A stretch of DNA of 64,000 bases from Nocardia brasiliensis NBRC 14402 (GCF_000308475.2 NZ_BAFT02000034.1:1-64000), one strand, 5' to 3'; shown: positions 36,674 to 45,521, counted from the stretch's first letter. Notes: generated from the letters alone by a model not told the origin. Translations and numbers: made by a program.

Positions 36674-37603
36674 TCAGCTGCTGCGCGGGGTGATCGCGGC
36701 CCGGTCGGCGCGCAGGTCGTCGACGAAGTTGGCGATCGCCTCGGCGACCAGCAGCGGTTCGGTGACCGGCAGCCAGTGGTCCGCGGGCACGGCGCAGCGC
36801 CAGAGCCGGTCCACCCAGCGGATCGAGGTGTCGTAGATGGCGGCGGGCACGAACGGATCGGTGGAGTCCACCAGCAGTTGCACCGGCACCGCGGTGCGCC
36901 GCAACCGCGGGCGGCGCAGATGATGCAGCAGGTTGGCCTGCGCGATCCGCCCGCCGGAGACGAGGTCGGTGCGCCAGGTGCGGGCGATCCGGGCCGGGAT
37001 CGGCGAGAGCCCGCCGAGCCGCTCGACCAGCAACGTCCGCACCCGCGGCGGGTACAGCCGCCGCGCGACGGGGATCGGCCGCAACGTCCAGCGCGCGCCG
37101 TGCAGCCACCAGCCGAGATCGCCGAGCATGCCTTTGGCGTGCGGCGCGACCGCGCGCAGCCACAGTCCCAGATGATCGAGGTTGGGTCCGGAAATGGCGG
37201 TGAACGAGGCGATCCGGGTGTTCGCCCGCGGATCGCACACCGCCTCCCACAGTTGCACCGCGCCCCAGCCGTGGCCGCAGGTGTGCACCGGCTGCTTCGG
37301 GCTCGCCGCGTCGATCACCGCGAAGAAGTCGGCGGCCAGCCGGTCCAGGCGGAAGTCCGCGAGCAAGGCCGGAGTGTCTGATCTGCCGTGCCCGCGCACG
37401 TCGTAGGTGATCACCCGGAAGCCGTCGCTCAGCAGGGCGGCGACGGTGGCCCACACGCGATGGGTGTCGGTGAGGCCGTGCACGAGAACCAAGGGTTCGG
37501 CCGCGGGGTCGCCCCATTCGAAAACGGCGAGATCGGCGCCGTCGGCGGTCACCGTCCACTGCCGGTCCGGGCGCGGCGTATCGGTGTCGATCAGGTTGGT
37601 CAT
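36674..37603 (-). CDS. EphD-like alpha/beta hydrolase without nucleophile
   Basis: 309-aa alpha/beta hydrolase: LVLVHGLTDTHRVW (oxyanion loop), YDVRGHGRSD, nucleophile elbow at 108-114, and C-terminal PADHWLP with the catalytic His. The elbow reads CGHGWGAVQLWE: the residue that should be Asp (epoxide hydrolases, GHDWG) or Ser (GHSWG) is Gly112. Context resembles the hydrolase half of mycobacterial EphD without its SDR half. It is probably enzymatically dead or uses other chemistry. First gene of an operon under the operator boxes at 37651-37761. Confidence 0.82.
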   Translation of the reverse strand: MTNLIDTDTPRPDRQWTVTADGADLAVFEWGDPAAEPLVLVHGLTDTHRVWATVAALLSDGFRVITYDVRGHGRSDTPALLADFRLDRLAADFFAVIDAASPKQPVHTCGHGWGAVQLWEAVCDPRANTRIASFTAISGPNLDHLGLWLRAVAPHAKGMLGDLGWWLHGARWTLRPIPVARRLYPPRVRTLLVERLGGLSPIPARIARTWRTDLVSGGRIAQANLLHHLRRPRLRRTAVPVQLLVDSTDPFVPAAIYDTSIRWVDRLWRCAVPADHWLPVTEPLLVAEAIANFVDDLRADRAAITPRSS

Positions 37604-37650
37604 GTTGTCAGCCTCGTTCGGGGGCGAGCTGCCGGCCGGTCACCAGGTGC

Positions 37651-37761
37651 CGTACCGCCAGTACGTTTTCCGATACCGACAGTACGAAGTAAACCCGGGC
37701 AAGGCGAGGGGTACGCCCAGACTATGGCGTACCTCACGTCGATAACCGTACTGGCAGTACG
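37651..37761. promoter_or_regulatory. Three TetR-type operator boxes between divergent hydrolase and TetR genes
   Basis: GTACC-GCC-AGTAC (37652-37664), ATACC-GAC-AGTAC (37673-37685) and the perfect dyad GTACT-GGC-AGTAC (37748-37760, flanked by C and G). All share GTAC(C/T)-N3-AGTAC, as do the boxes at 17511-17539. The last lies 15 bp before the TetR start, the first about 50 bp before the hydrolase start, fitting control of both promoters by the adjacent TetR. Confidence 0.7.
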
Positions 37762-37775
37762 TGTATGCTGCGGTC

Positions 37776-38462
37776 GTGCCCCGTCCCAGCTCCCGACCCT
37801 CGGCGACCTCCCGTGCGGAGATCGTCGATGCCGCGATCCGGGTGATCGACCGGGCCGGGCCGCGGCCGAGCATGGACGACATCGCCCGCGAAGCCGCGAT
37901 GACGAAGCCGCGCCTGTATCGGCAGTTCGCCGACAAGGCTGATCTCTACACCGAGATCGGCAACCGGATGGCGAAGTCGGCCGCGGCCGCCGCGGGCAAC
38001 GATCTGACGCTCCTGCTGCAGCCTCCGCGCGCCGCGCTGCGCCGGGTGCTGACGGGTTATGCCGACAGTATTCTGCAGCATCCCAATGTCTTTCGCTTCC
38101 TAGGCCAGGCTCAGGTGACCCAGCAGTCCGACGGCACGGTGCTGCAATTCGACCTCGGCCGCGCCGCCTCGGACCGTTTTGCCCGGCAGGCGCGCGAGAT
38201 CGCCGAGTCCATTCCGATCGAGACCGCGGGCATCGACTATCTGTCGCGCGCGGTGGTCGGCGTGGTCGTCTCGATCACCGATCTCTGGCTGGCCGATCCG
38301 GCGCCCTCGACGCGCACCGCGGAATTCGTCGACCAGGCCACCGAATTCGTGTGGGGACTGATCGATGGTTTCCTGCGCAGGCAGGGCATCTCCGCGGATC
38401 CGGACACCCCGATACTCGCCTCGCTCACCGCCGTCAATCAGGCGCAGCGGCCCACGGGCTGA
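37776..38462 (+). CDS. TetR-family transcriptional regulator
   Basis: 228 aa; HTH region IVDAAIRVIDRAGPRPSMDDIAREAAMTKPRLYRQFADKADLY, resembling that of the TetR at 13406. GTG 37776 is taken because GTG 37761 would place the start inside the operator dyad; no ribosome site is visible, so the message may be leaderless. Likely represses itself and the EphD-like operon, and perhaps the BVMO operon at 17 kb, via the shared box. Confidence 0.9.
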   Translation: MPRPSSRPSATSRAEIVDAAIRVIDRAGPRPSMDDIAREAAMTKPRLYRQFADKADLYTEIGNRMAKSAAAAAGNDLTLLLQPPRAALRRVLTGYADSILQHPNVFRFLGQAQVTQQSDGTVLQFDLGRAASDRFARQAREIAESIPIETAGIDYLSRAVVGVVVSITDLWLADPAPSTRTAEFVDQATEFVWGLIDGFLRRQGISADPDTPILASLTAVNQAQRPTG

Positions 38463-38565
38463 CCGCTTTCGCTTCCGGCAGCGCACCCATGTGCCCGCCT
38501 TGTTGACAGCTTGCCAATAGTGCGCGAATCTGATGCGGAAGCACCGAGCGAGCAAAGGATCTGAG

Positions 38566-39711
38566 ATGGCACGCGCCGCATGGAGTGACGACGAGGTCGA
38601 AGCGGTTCGCGACCTGGCGAAGGCGTTCTTCGAAAAGGAGGTGGTCCCGCACGAGGAGAAGTTCGTCGCGCAGGGTCATCCGGACCGTGCGCTGTACAAC
38701 CGCGCGGGCGAGCTGGGCCTGCTGTGCACCGCCATCCCGGCCGAATACGGTGGTGGCGGCGGCACCTTCGCGCACGAGGCGGCGATCATCGAGGAGCAGA
38801 CCCGGGCGGGCGACGGTGCCTTGGGCATGCCGGTGCACACCTCGATCATCGCGCCCTACATCAAGGAATTCGGGACCGAGGAACTCAAGCGCCGCGTGCT
38901 GCCCAAGGCGGCCGCGGGCGAGATCGTGCTCTCCATCGGCATGACCGAACCGAGCACCGGGTCCGACCTGCAGAACATCAAGACCCGCGCGGTGCGCGAG
39001 GGCGACGAATACGTCATCACCGGTTCGAAGATCTTCATCACCAACGGCTGGCTCTGCGACGGCATCATCATCGCCGCCAAGACCGATCCGACCAAGGGCG
39101 CGGCCGGTGTCTCGCTGATCTACGCCGACGTGTCCGACGACACTCCCGGCTTCAAGCGCGGCCGCATCCTGAACAAGATCGGCGGTAAGGCGCAGGACAC
39201 CGCCGAGCTGTTCTTCGACGGCCTGCGGGTGCCCGCGACGAACCTGCTCGGCGCGTCCGAGGGCCTCGGCTTCTATCAGATGATGCAGATGCTGGCGCAG
39301 GAACGCCTGGTCACGGGCATTATCGCGGTTGCGATGATGGAGCAGGCCGTGCAGCTCACGATCGACTACACGAAGGGCCGCGAGGCGTTCGGCAAGCCGC
39401 TGTTCGCGATGCAGAACACCAAGTTCGAACTCGCGGAGTGCGCCACCCTCGCCAAGATCAGCCGCACTTTCCTGGACGACTGCATCGGAAAACACCTGCG
39501 TGGGGAGCTGGACATCCCGACTGCGGCGATGTCGAAGTACTGGCTCACCGATCAGCTGGGTATCGTGGTTGACCGCTGCCTGCAACTGTTCGGCGGCTAC
39601 GGCTACATGACGGAGTATCCGATTTCGCAGCTTTACACCGGCGCCCGCGTCCTGCGCATCCTGGCGGGTAGCAACGAGGTGATGAAGGATCTCATTGCCC
39701 GGTCTCTCTGA
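38566..39711 (+). CDS. Acyl-CoA dehydrogenase
   Basis: 381-aa FAD enzyme that desaturates acyl-CoA thioesters in fatty acid or amino acid breakdown. Signatures: IGMTEPSTGSDLQNIKTRA (flavin region), ITGSKIFITNG, ERLVTGIIAVAMMEQAVQLTIDYTKGREAFGKPL, and CLQLFGGYGYMTEYPISQLYTGARVLRILAGSNEVMKDLI. The usual EGT/EIQ catalytic segment reads GSNEV. ATG 38566 follows AAGGA by 7 bases. Its last 17 bases overlap a TetR gene, so the two are one transcription unit. Confidence 0.95.
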   Translation: MARAAWSDDEVEAVRDLAKAFFEKEVVPHEEKFVAQGHPDRALYNRAGELGLLCTAIPAEYGGGGGTFAHEAAIIEEQTRAGDGALGMPVHTSIIAPYIKEFGTEELKRRVLPKAAAGEIVLSIGMTEPSTGSDLQNIKTRAVREGDEYVITGSKIFITNGWLCDGIIIAAKTDPTKGAAGVSLIYADVSDDTPGFKRGRILNKIGGKAQDTAELFFDGLRVPATNLLGASEGLGFYQMMQMLAQERLVTGIIAVAMMEQAVQLTIDYTKGREAFGKPLFAMQNTKFELAECATLAKISRTFLDDCIGKHLRGELDIPTAAMSKYWLTDQLGIVVDRCLQLFGGYGYMTEYPISQLYTGARVLRILAGSNEVMKDLIARSL

Positions 39712-40348
39712 TACCACGAGTGAGACCGCGGACGGTGCTGCGTCGCCGCGCCGGCGCCGGCTCGAACCCGACGAGCGGCGCGCGCAGATCCTCGCGTGCG
39801 CGATCGACATGTTCGGCGAGCGGCCCTACGCCGCGGTCTCGACCGCCGAGCTGGCGCAGCGCGCCGGGGTGGCCCGCGGTCTGATCAACCACTACTTCGG
39901 CAACAAGCGCGATCTGTATCTCGCGGTCGTGCGCCGGATGGTGACGCTGCCCAAGCTGGACGACATGATCGTGCCCACCGGCACCGAGCGCGAGCGAGTC
40001 GACGCAAGTGTGCACTGGCTGCTGGACACCATCGCCGAACACGGCAGCACCTGGGTGAAGGTGACCAGTCACGAGGGCGTCGGCGACGACCCCGAGGTGC
40101 AGCAGATCCTCGATCAGGCCGACGATGCCGCGGCCGAACGGTTGCTGCTCATGATCGGCTTGGCCGATTCGGCACGCAGTGCGGCATTGCGCGCGATGGT
40201 CCGCGCCTACGGTGGGCTGGTGAAAGTGGCGGGGCGCGAATGGATCACCCGCGCCACCCTGACCCGGCCGCAGGTGCACGATCTGCTCGCCGACATGCTG
40301 ATGACCCTGGTCACCGAATCGCTGCCGCGGGTGGACCGCAGGCACTGA
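39695..40348 (+). CDS. TetR-family regulator coupled to acyl-CoA dehydrogenase
   Basis: 217 aa with HTH ILACAIDMFGERPYAAVSTAELAQRAGVARGLINHYFGNKRDLYLAVV (about residues 31-78) and a TetR_C domain. ATG 39695 lies inside the acyl-CoA dehydrogenase gene, so co-translation is expected. Probably senses an acyl-CoA and controls this unit (inference). Confidence 0.92.
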   Translation: MPGLSDTTSETADGAASPRRRRLEPDERRAQILACAIDMFGERPYAAVSTAELAQRAGVARGLINHYFGNKRDLYLAVVRRMVTLPKLDDMIVPTGTERERVDASVHWLLDTIAEHGSTWVKVTSHEGVGDDPEVQQILDQADDAAAERLLLMIGLADSARSAALRAMVRAYGGLVKVAGREWITRATLTRPQVHDLLADMLMTLVTESLPRVDRRH

Positions 40349-40368
40349 GCGTGCCCGCGGTCGCGCGG

Positions 40369-40728
40369 TCAGCTGCCCGTTTCCGGGACCACCTCGGCGG
40401 CCGACGGGGCCGCGCTGTAGCGCACCGGCCGTAGCGTGCCCGGTGCGTGCCCCTGCCGCCCGTACTTCAGCTCGATGACTTCCGAGCGCCGGTGCTCGAC
40501 CAACAGCGCACCGACACCGAGGATCCAGAGCGTCGCGGTCGCGATCGCGCCGATCTGGACCCATTCGCTGAATCCGTACCCGGCCGCGGTGAGCGTGCAC
40601 GCCATCGCGACGATGCCGAGTGCGCACAGGATCAAACCGGGCACGTTGTAGTTGTCGCCGAGCAGATCGCCGGCTTGCGCATGCCACGGCCGATCGTCGC
40701 GGCCGTCGGGGTCGGTGCTACCGAACAT
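40369..40728 (-). CDS. Two-TM membrane protein of unknown function
   Basis: 119 aa: polar N-terminus (GDDRPWHAQAGDLLGDNYNVPG-like), two TM helices at about 30-50 and 58-78, then a polar tail. ATG 40728 is supported by AGGAGG 6 bases upstream. Convergent with the TetR gene. Not recognised; probably an actinobacterial DUF. Confidence 0.72.
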   Translation of the reverse strand: MFGSTDPDGRDDRPWHAQAGDLLGDNYNVPGLILCALGIVAMACTLTAAGYGFSEWVQIGAIATATLWILGVGALLVEHRRSEVIELKYGRQGHAPGTLRPVRYSAAPSAAEVVPETGS

Positions 40729-40981
40729 GGTTCCTCCTGAGAGTCAGCGCAAGATCAGTGACACGGAGCGCGTGCGAGACCGCACGGTGTGCTCAGCATG
40801 AACCGTCCTTGCACGAAACCGCGCGCAACGTTGTCGGTTCGTTATTACGGTTGCATCACCGTATTTCGACCTTTCGGATGTTCCGGTCGCCGCCGGACCC
40901 CTATTGTGGGTCGGGATATCGGGGCGGGTCCGGATCGTCCGAGGTTCCTGCGCGGTGTGTGGTGTGGAGAGGGAACCTGGC

Positions 40982-41752
40982 ATGGCACGGGCAGAACGCC
41001 GTGAAACGGAACGCTGGCCTGCGGCAGCGCAGCAGGACGATCGGTGGCCGGAGGCGGCGGAGGAGCAGCGCTGGGCCGAACCCGACCCCGACGAGCGGTG
41101 GCAGGAGCCCGCGCCGAGCCGGCGCCGCACCGGACGGCTGCGGGTGGAGATCCCGCCCATCGTCAACCCCTACGCGATCGTGGCGCTGGTGGCGGCGTTG
41201 CTCGGGTTGTTCCCGGTCGCGATCGTGTTCGGCTTCATCGCCTTCTCACATCCGCGGGGCCGGGTGATGGCGCTGTTCGCGCTGCTGATCGGCGTGGCCG
41301 AGGTGACGGCCCTGGTGGGGTTCTTCGTGCTGGCCGGAAACGTGTTGCCGGACAGCGTGACCCGGGCGACCAAGCCGACGATGAACCTGTCCGCGCAGGC
41401 CACGACGGATCGACCGGCGCCGCCGGCGATCACCACCGTGGTCCCGCCGTCCGCGGCCCCGAGCGTGACCGCCACCTCGGCGAGTCAGAGCAATCTGAAG
41501 AAGGGCTCGGCCTGTACCGAGTCGCAGGCCGGGCAGATCGGCACCGGGGCGGACGGCACGACGCTGCTCTGCCTGCAAAGCGCGAGCAGCTACCAGTGGT
41601 CCGGTCCGGTCAACGTGTCCACGACGACGCAGCAGCCGGGCACGAAATGCGACGGCACCACGGGCAAGACGGCCCGCACCGCCGACGGCCGCGCGCTGAT
41701 CTGCGAGAACCCCGGGCGCAACGGCACCTGGGCGCTGTGGACGACCGAATAA
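40982..41752 (+). CDS. DUF4190-like membrane protein with extracytoplasmic tail
   Basis: 256 aa. An N-terminal tail rich in Glu, Arg and Trp (about 60 aa) is followed by VNPYAIVALVAALLGLFPVAIVFGFIAFSHPRGR, the DUF4190 signature with two TM helices, then a Thr/Ala/Pro-rich linker and a C-terminal repeat pair of CTESQAGQIGTGADGTTLLC and KCDGTTGKTARTADGRALIC. The paired Cys motifs suggest a small disulfide-stabilised exported domain. ATG 40982. The 250 bp to its left hold no gene I can support. Confidence 0.78.
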   Translation: MARAERRETERWPAAAQQDDRWPEAAEEQRWAEPDPDERWQEPAPSRRRTGRLRVEIPPIVNPYAIVALVAALLGLFPVAIVFGFIAFSHPRGRVMALFALLIGVAEVTALVGFFVLAGNVLPDSVTRATKPTMNLSAQATTDRPAPPAITTVVPPSAAPSVTATSASQSNLKKGSACTESQAGQIGTGADGTTLLCLQSASSYQWSGPVNVSTTTQQPGTKCDGTTGKTARTADGRALICENPGRNGTWALWTTE

Positions 41753-41763
41753 CCGGCCCCGGT

Positions 41764-42767
41764 CTACTCTTCCTTCTTGGCCCGGCTCGGCTGCACCCGC
41801 GGCGGTTCGTTCGGCATCTTCGGATACTGGGGCGGCCACGGCGCGTCGAGCAGACCCCGAGGCCACTATCCCGCTCCGACATCTCCAACAGCGGCGCGAT
41901 CGACTGCGGCGTGCGGTCGGCCCACGGATCGCCGAGCTCGGTCAGCCGCGCGGGCACCGTGGCGATGGTGAGTTCGTCGGGCACGACCTCGGCCAACGCG
42001 TCCCAGGTGATCGGCGTGGACACCTGCGCGCCGACCTTCGGGCGCACGCACCACGCGCCGAAAACCGTTTTGTGCGGCGCGTTCTGATTGAAGTCGACGA
42101 ATACGCGATTGCCGCGTTCTTCTTTCCACCACTGCGCGGTGATCTCGTCCGGATGCCTGCGCTCCAGCTCCCTGGCCAGCGCGACGGCGGCCGCGCGCAC
42201 CTGGTAGCCGTCCCAATTCGGTGCCAGCGCAACATAGATGTGCAGGCCGCGTGAGCCGGAGGTCTTGATCCGCGACTCGATGCCCAGCTCCGTGAACAGG
42301 TCGCGGGTGAGCACGGCGGCCTGTTTCAGATCGTCGAACGTGATGCCGGGCGACGGATCGAGGTCGATGCGCAGTTCGTCGGCGATCTTCAGATTGTCCG
42401 CCCGGTTCGGCCACACGTGGAAGCCGAGGCAACCCTGGTTCACCGCCCACAGGATGTGCGCGAGGTCGTGCGCGACGAGCGCGTCGCTGGTGGTGCCGTT
42501 CGGTGTGGACACCTCCACGGTGTGCAACCAGTCCGGCGCCGACTTGGGCACCCGCTTCTGGAACCACGACTTCCCGGACGCGCCATCGGGATACCGTTCC
42601 AACAGCAGTGGCCGCCCGCCGACGACCCTCAGGAACGGTTCGGCCACCGCCTGGTAGTAGCGGACCAGGTCCAGCTTCGTCTCGCCACGCTTGGTGAAGT
42701 AGACCTTGCCGGGGTTGCTGATGGTGACGGTCCGGCCGTCGACCTCGATATCGACCGATTCGCTCAC
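41764..42767 (-). pseudogene. Prim-PolC (LigD-type polymerase domain), frameshifted near the C-terminus
   Basis: Archaeo-eukaryotic primase-type polymerase, stand-alone LigD-Pol homologue that with LigC fills short gaps in repair. Conserved: NPGKVYFTKRG, LLLERYPDGASGKSWFQKR, catalytic Asp135/Asp137 in RIDLDPSPG, SGSRGLHIYVAL, DFNQNAPHKTVFGAWCVR. After LLEMSERDSGLG the frame goes wrong; the expected tail (LDAPWPPQYPKMPNEPPR, ending AKKEE, stop TAG 41764) is in the next frame. One extra G in the G4 run at 41858-41855 would restore it. Only the last 28 aa or so are affected, outside the catalytic core, so the protein could still work. Its start overlaps the ligC stop. Confidence 0.85.
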
Positions 42768-43846
42768 GACTGCACCTCGCTGAAGATCTCACTCAGCTCG
42801 GCGGGCGGCGCCTCGTCCAGCTGTGCGTAGGTGCACGATTCGGGGGTGCGGTCGGTGCGGAACCGGACCAGCCTGCCGCCGTGCCGGAGCCGGCCGGACT
42901 GCACGTGTTCGTAGCGGACCTCGGCGACCAGTTCGGTGCGCAACGCCTCCCACGAGAGGTCCTTGCCGCCGGTCCAGCGGCTCACCCCGCCGGGCATCTT
43001 GCCGTCGGCCCTGGCCTGTGCCGCGGCGTCGGCCCATTCGCGCCACGGATGATTTTCCAGGGCGTTCTCCCGCAGCGGCGCGAGCTCTTCGACCAGATCT
43101 TTGCGCCGGGCCGCGGTGAAGCTGCTCGCCACGCCGACATGGTGCAGGTTTCCCTCGTCGTCGAAGAGCCCGAGCAGCAGCGAGCCGACGCCTTCGCCGT
43201 CCTTGTGCCAGCGGAAGCCGGCGACCACGCAGTCGGCGGTGCGTTCGTGCTTGACCTTCAACATCACGCGCTTGTCCTGCAGGTAGGCCAGCCCGTCGGC
43301 CTTGACCATGACGCCGTCGAAGCCCGCGCCCTCGAACCGGGTGAACCAGTCCTCGGCGACGTCGGGGTCCTGGGTGATGGGAGTCAGGTGCACCCGAGCG
43401 GGTTTGGTGTCGAGGATGGTCTCCAGCAGTCGCCTGCGTTCGGCGAACGGCTCCTCGGTCAGGTCGCGGTCGCCGAGGGCGAGCAGATCGAACGCGACGA
43501 AACTGGCCGGCGTCTCCACCGCCAGCTTGTTGACCCGGGACGCGGCCGGGTGCAGCCGGTTCTGCAGCGTGTCGAAGTCCAGGCCCTGATCGGTGACCAC
43601 GACGATCTCGCCGTCGACCACGCATCGGTCCGGCAGCGCCTGCTGCAGCAACTCGGCGACCTCGGGAAAATACCTGGTCAGCGGGCGGTCGTTGCGGGAG
43701 CCGAGCTCCACCTCGGCGCCGTCGCGGAAGACGATGCAGCGGAAGCCGTCCCATTTCGGCTCATAGCTGAGCCCGGGTTCACGGGGCACGCCCGGCGCGG
43801 TTTTGGCCAGCATCGGCCGGACAGGTGGCATCACCGGTAAGTCCAC
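42764..43846 (-). CDS. ligC: ATP-dependent DNA ligase C
   Basis: 360-aa ATP ligase (mycobacterial LigC is about 358). Adenylated Lys31 in EPKWDGFR (KxDG), GSRNDRPLTRYFPE, VVDGEIVV, FVAFDLLALG, DGVMVKADG and LKVKHERTADCVV (motif V) are intact, followed by an OB fold (GSLLLGLFDDEGNLHHVG). It seals nicks after the adjacent Prim-PolC fills gaps; this ligC-primpol pair is conserved in Mycobacteriales. Promoter presumably in 43847-43907. Confidence 0.95.
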   Translation of the reverse strand: MDLPVMPPVRPMLAKTAPGVPREPGLSYEPKWDGFRCIVFRDGAEVELGSRNDRPLTRYFPEVAELLQQALPDRCVVDGEIVVVTDQGLDFDTLQNRLHPAASRVNKLAVETPASFVAFDLLALGDRDLTEEPFAERRRLLETILDTKPARVHLTPITQDPDVAEDWFTRFEGAGFDGVMVKADGLAYLQDKRVMLKVKHERTADCVVAGFRWHKDGEGVGSLLLGLFDDEGNLHHVGVASSFTAARRKDLVEELAPLRENALENHPWREWADAAAQARADGKMPGGVSRWTGGKDLSWEALRTELVAEVRYEHVQSGRLRHGGRLVRFRTDRTPESCTYAQLDEAPPAELSEIFSEVQS

Positions 43847-43907
43847 GCGAACTACCCTCCTCGGTTCGTGTTCCTTACCGATGCAGACGGCACGTTCGAG
43901 CAGAATT

Positions 43908-43972
43908 CATCGGCACTTGCCGATGATCGTAAGCGCCGCAGCCGACAAGATCGGGAATTGACGGCTGCGGCG
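43908..43972 (-). terminator. Two hairpins downstream of the cold-shock gene
   Basis: CGCCGCAGCCG / CGGCTGCGGCG (43934-43944 with 43962-43972) is an 11-bp perfect stem with a 17-nt loop, starting 9 bp past the cold-shock stop. CATCGGCA-CT-TGCCGATG (43908-43925) is a second perfect 8-bp hairpin. Neither has a U tract. Together they probably end the csp transcript before ligC. Confidence 0.55.
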
Positions 43973-43981
43973 AAACACGGA

Positions 43982-44380
43982 TCAGTTGTCCAGCCAACCG
44001 TGTTGCTCGGCGAAGGCGGTGAGCCGGTCGCGGATGGTGAGGATCTCTCCGGCGGTCAATGCGGGACTGGCGTCCAGCAGCAGCTCGGTGATGAGGCGTT
44101 TGTGTTCGGCGACCGTGAGGTGCCCGGAGTTCGGCCGGTGTTTCGATTTGTGCGGTAGCACCGGCGGGTTCGGCTGGCCGCCGACCACCGTCAGGTTCAC
44201 CGCCTTCGGCCCACGATCGCCCTCGGTCATGTCGAATTCGAATACCCGGCCCTGGCGTAACTCGTCCTCATCCAGGCCGATGTCGTTGACATGCACGAAT
44301 ACGTCCGGACCGCCGTCCTCCGGTCGAATGAAACCGAATCCCCGAGAGCTGTCGAACGAGACCAATTTCCCGATGGACAC
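43982..44380 (-). CDS. Cold-shock-domain protein with C-terminal extension
   Basis: About 132 aa. Residues 1-68 are a cold-shock domain with RNP1 RGFGFIRP and RNP2 VFVHVNDI, binding single-stranded RNA or DNA. The remaining 60 aa (NKSKHRP...LTVAEHKRLITELLLDASPALTAGEILTIRDRLTAFAEQHGWLD-like) form helices not found in CspA, as in mycobacterial CspB-type proteins. GTG 44380 is about 10 bases from GAGGAG; GTG 44386 is also possible. Confidence 0.88.
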   Translation of the reverse strand: MSIGKLVSFDSSRGFGFIRPEDGGPDVFVHVNDIGLDEDELRQGRVFEFDMTEGDRGPKAVNLTVVGGQPNPPVLPHKSKHRPNSGHLTVAEHKRLITELLLDASPALTAGEILTIRDRLTAFAEQHGWLDN

Positions 44381-44420
44381 CAACACCCACTCCTCGCCAC
44401 GCGGTCACTACCCGGTCACC

Positions 44421-45521
44421 TTAGCCCGCCTTATCCTCGTCGTTGGACGAAAGCGCCTTTTGTAATGAATTGAAAACCGTGAGCCCTTGACCGACCATTC
44501 CGTTCACCAGTTCGCCGACTCCGTCCGGCCCGTTGAGCACGGTGAGATTGGCGTTCGCCAGTCCGTTCGAGGCCTGCTTCACGATTTCGGGCAACTGCTC
44601 GATCAGCAACTGGTCCAACGCGATCCGGTTGTTCGACGCGGCCGCGGCGGCCTGGATCCGGGTGCGATCGGCCTCGGCCTCGGCCAGGATGCGCACCCGA
44701 TCCGCCTCCGCCTGAGCGGGTTTCACGACTTCGGTCTGCAGCTGCTGCTCGCGCAGCTCAGCTTCCTTGCGCGCCTGCTCGGCCTGCGCGGTGAGCACCT
44801 CCTGCAACGCCATCGCCTCGGCGAGCGGACCTGCCTGTGCCGCTTCGGCATTCGCTTTGTCGATATCGCGCTGGTACTGCGCGCGCAGGATCGCGGTCTC
44901 GCGCTGGTACTCGGCCTGCCTGCGCAGCGACTCCTGTTCGGCCTGGGCCGCGAGCTGCGCCGCCTGGGACTGGGCGATCTGCGCGTCGCGCTGCACGCTG
45001 GCATTGTGCGGCGCGGCCAGCGCCTGAATGTAGCCGAGATTTCCGTCGTCGATGGACTGGATCTGGAACGAATCGACCCAGAGGCCGATATTGCCCATCT
45101 CCACCTTCGACGCGACCAGCACCTCGTCGGCCAGCTTCTGGCGTTCCCGGATGATCTCCTCGACCGTCATCGAGCCGACGATCGAGCGCAGGTGGCCGGA
45201 GAAGATGCGGCCGGTGAGCACCGACATCTCCTTTTCCTGTTCGGACAGGAAGCGTTGCGCCGCATTCACGATCGACTGGGTGTCGTTGGCGACCTTGAAC
45301 GCGATCACCGCGCGCACCTCGAGCTGGATCGCCTGCTTGGTGACGCAGCGCTCCTTGATCTCGGCCTCGAACATGGCCAGCGAAAGGTAGCGCACCTTGC
45401 GGAACAGCGGCACCACCCAGCTGCCGCGGCCGATCACCACCTTGAACGGCGTGTTGTCCTTGCTCTTGGCGCCGCTGATCAGCATCGCCTCGTCCGGGTC
45501 GGGTACGTGGTAACCCAGCAC
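44421..45521 (-). CDS. SPFH-domain (flotillin/band 7) protein
   Basis: 366 aa. N-terminal SPFH domain (about 1-190: DEAMLISGAKSKDNTPFKVVIGRGSWVVPLFRKVRYLSL...), then a long Ala/Glu/Gln coiled coil (about 185-320) with the flotillin-type EAEADRxRIxAEAEA pattern, and a short C-terminal segment. No obvious TM helix, so membrane attachment would be peripheral. GTG 45521 follows AAGGGAG by 6 bases. Follows the NfeD-like gene by 19 bp; SPFH-NfeD pairs organise membrane microdomains. Confidence 0.9.
   Translation of the reverse strand: MLGYHVPDPDEAMLISGAKSKDNTPFKVVIGRGSWVVPLFRKVRYLSLAMFEAEIKERCVTKQAIQLEVRAVIAFKVANDTQSIVNAAQRFLSEQEKEMSVLTGRIFSGHLRSIVGSMTVEEIIRERQKLADEVLVASKVEMGNIGLWVDSFQIQSIDDGNLGYIQALAAPHNASVQRDAQIAQSQAAQLAAQAEQESLRRQAEYQRETAILRAQYQRDIDKANAEAAQAGPLAEAMALQEVLTAQAEQARKEAELREQQLQTEVVKPAQAEADRVRILAEAEADRTRIQAAAAASNNRIALDQLLIEQLPEIVKQASNGLANANLTVLNGPDGVGELVNGMVGQGLTVFNSLQKALSSNDEDKAG

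Noticed and set aside
41246..41763. Read-through C-terminus of the Prim-PolC frame and other minus-strand frames over 41.2-41.8 kb
   Set aside because: The true LigD-Pol tail lies in the next frame and ends at 41764; beyond that the plus-strand DUF4190-like gene is the real one.
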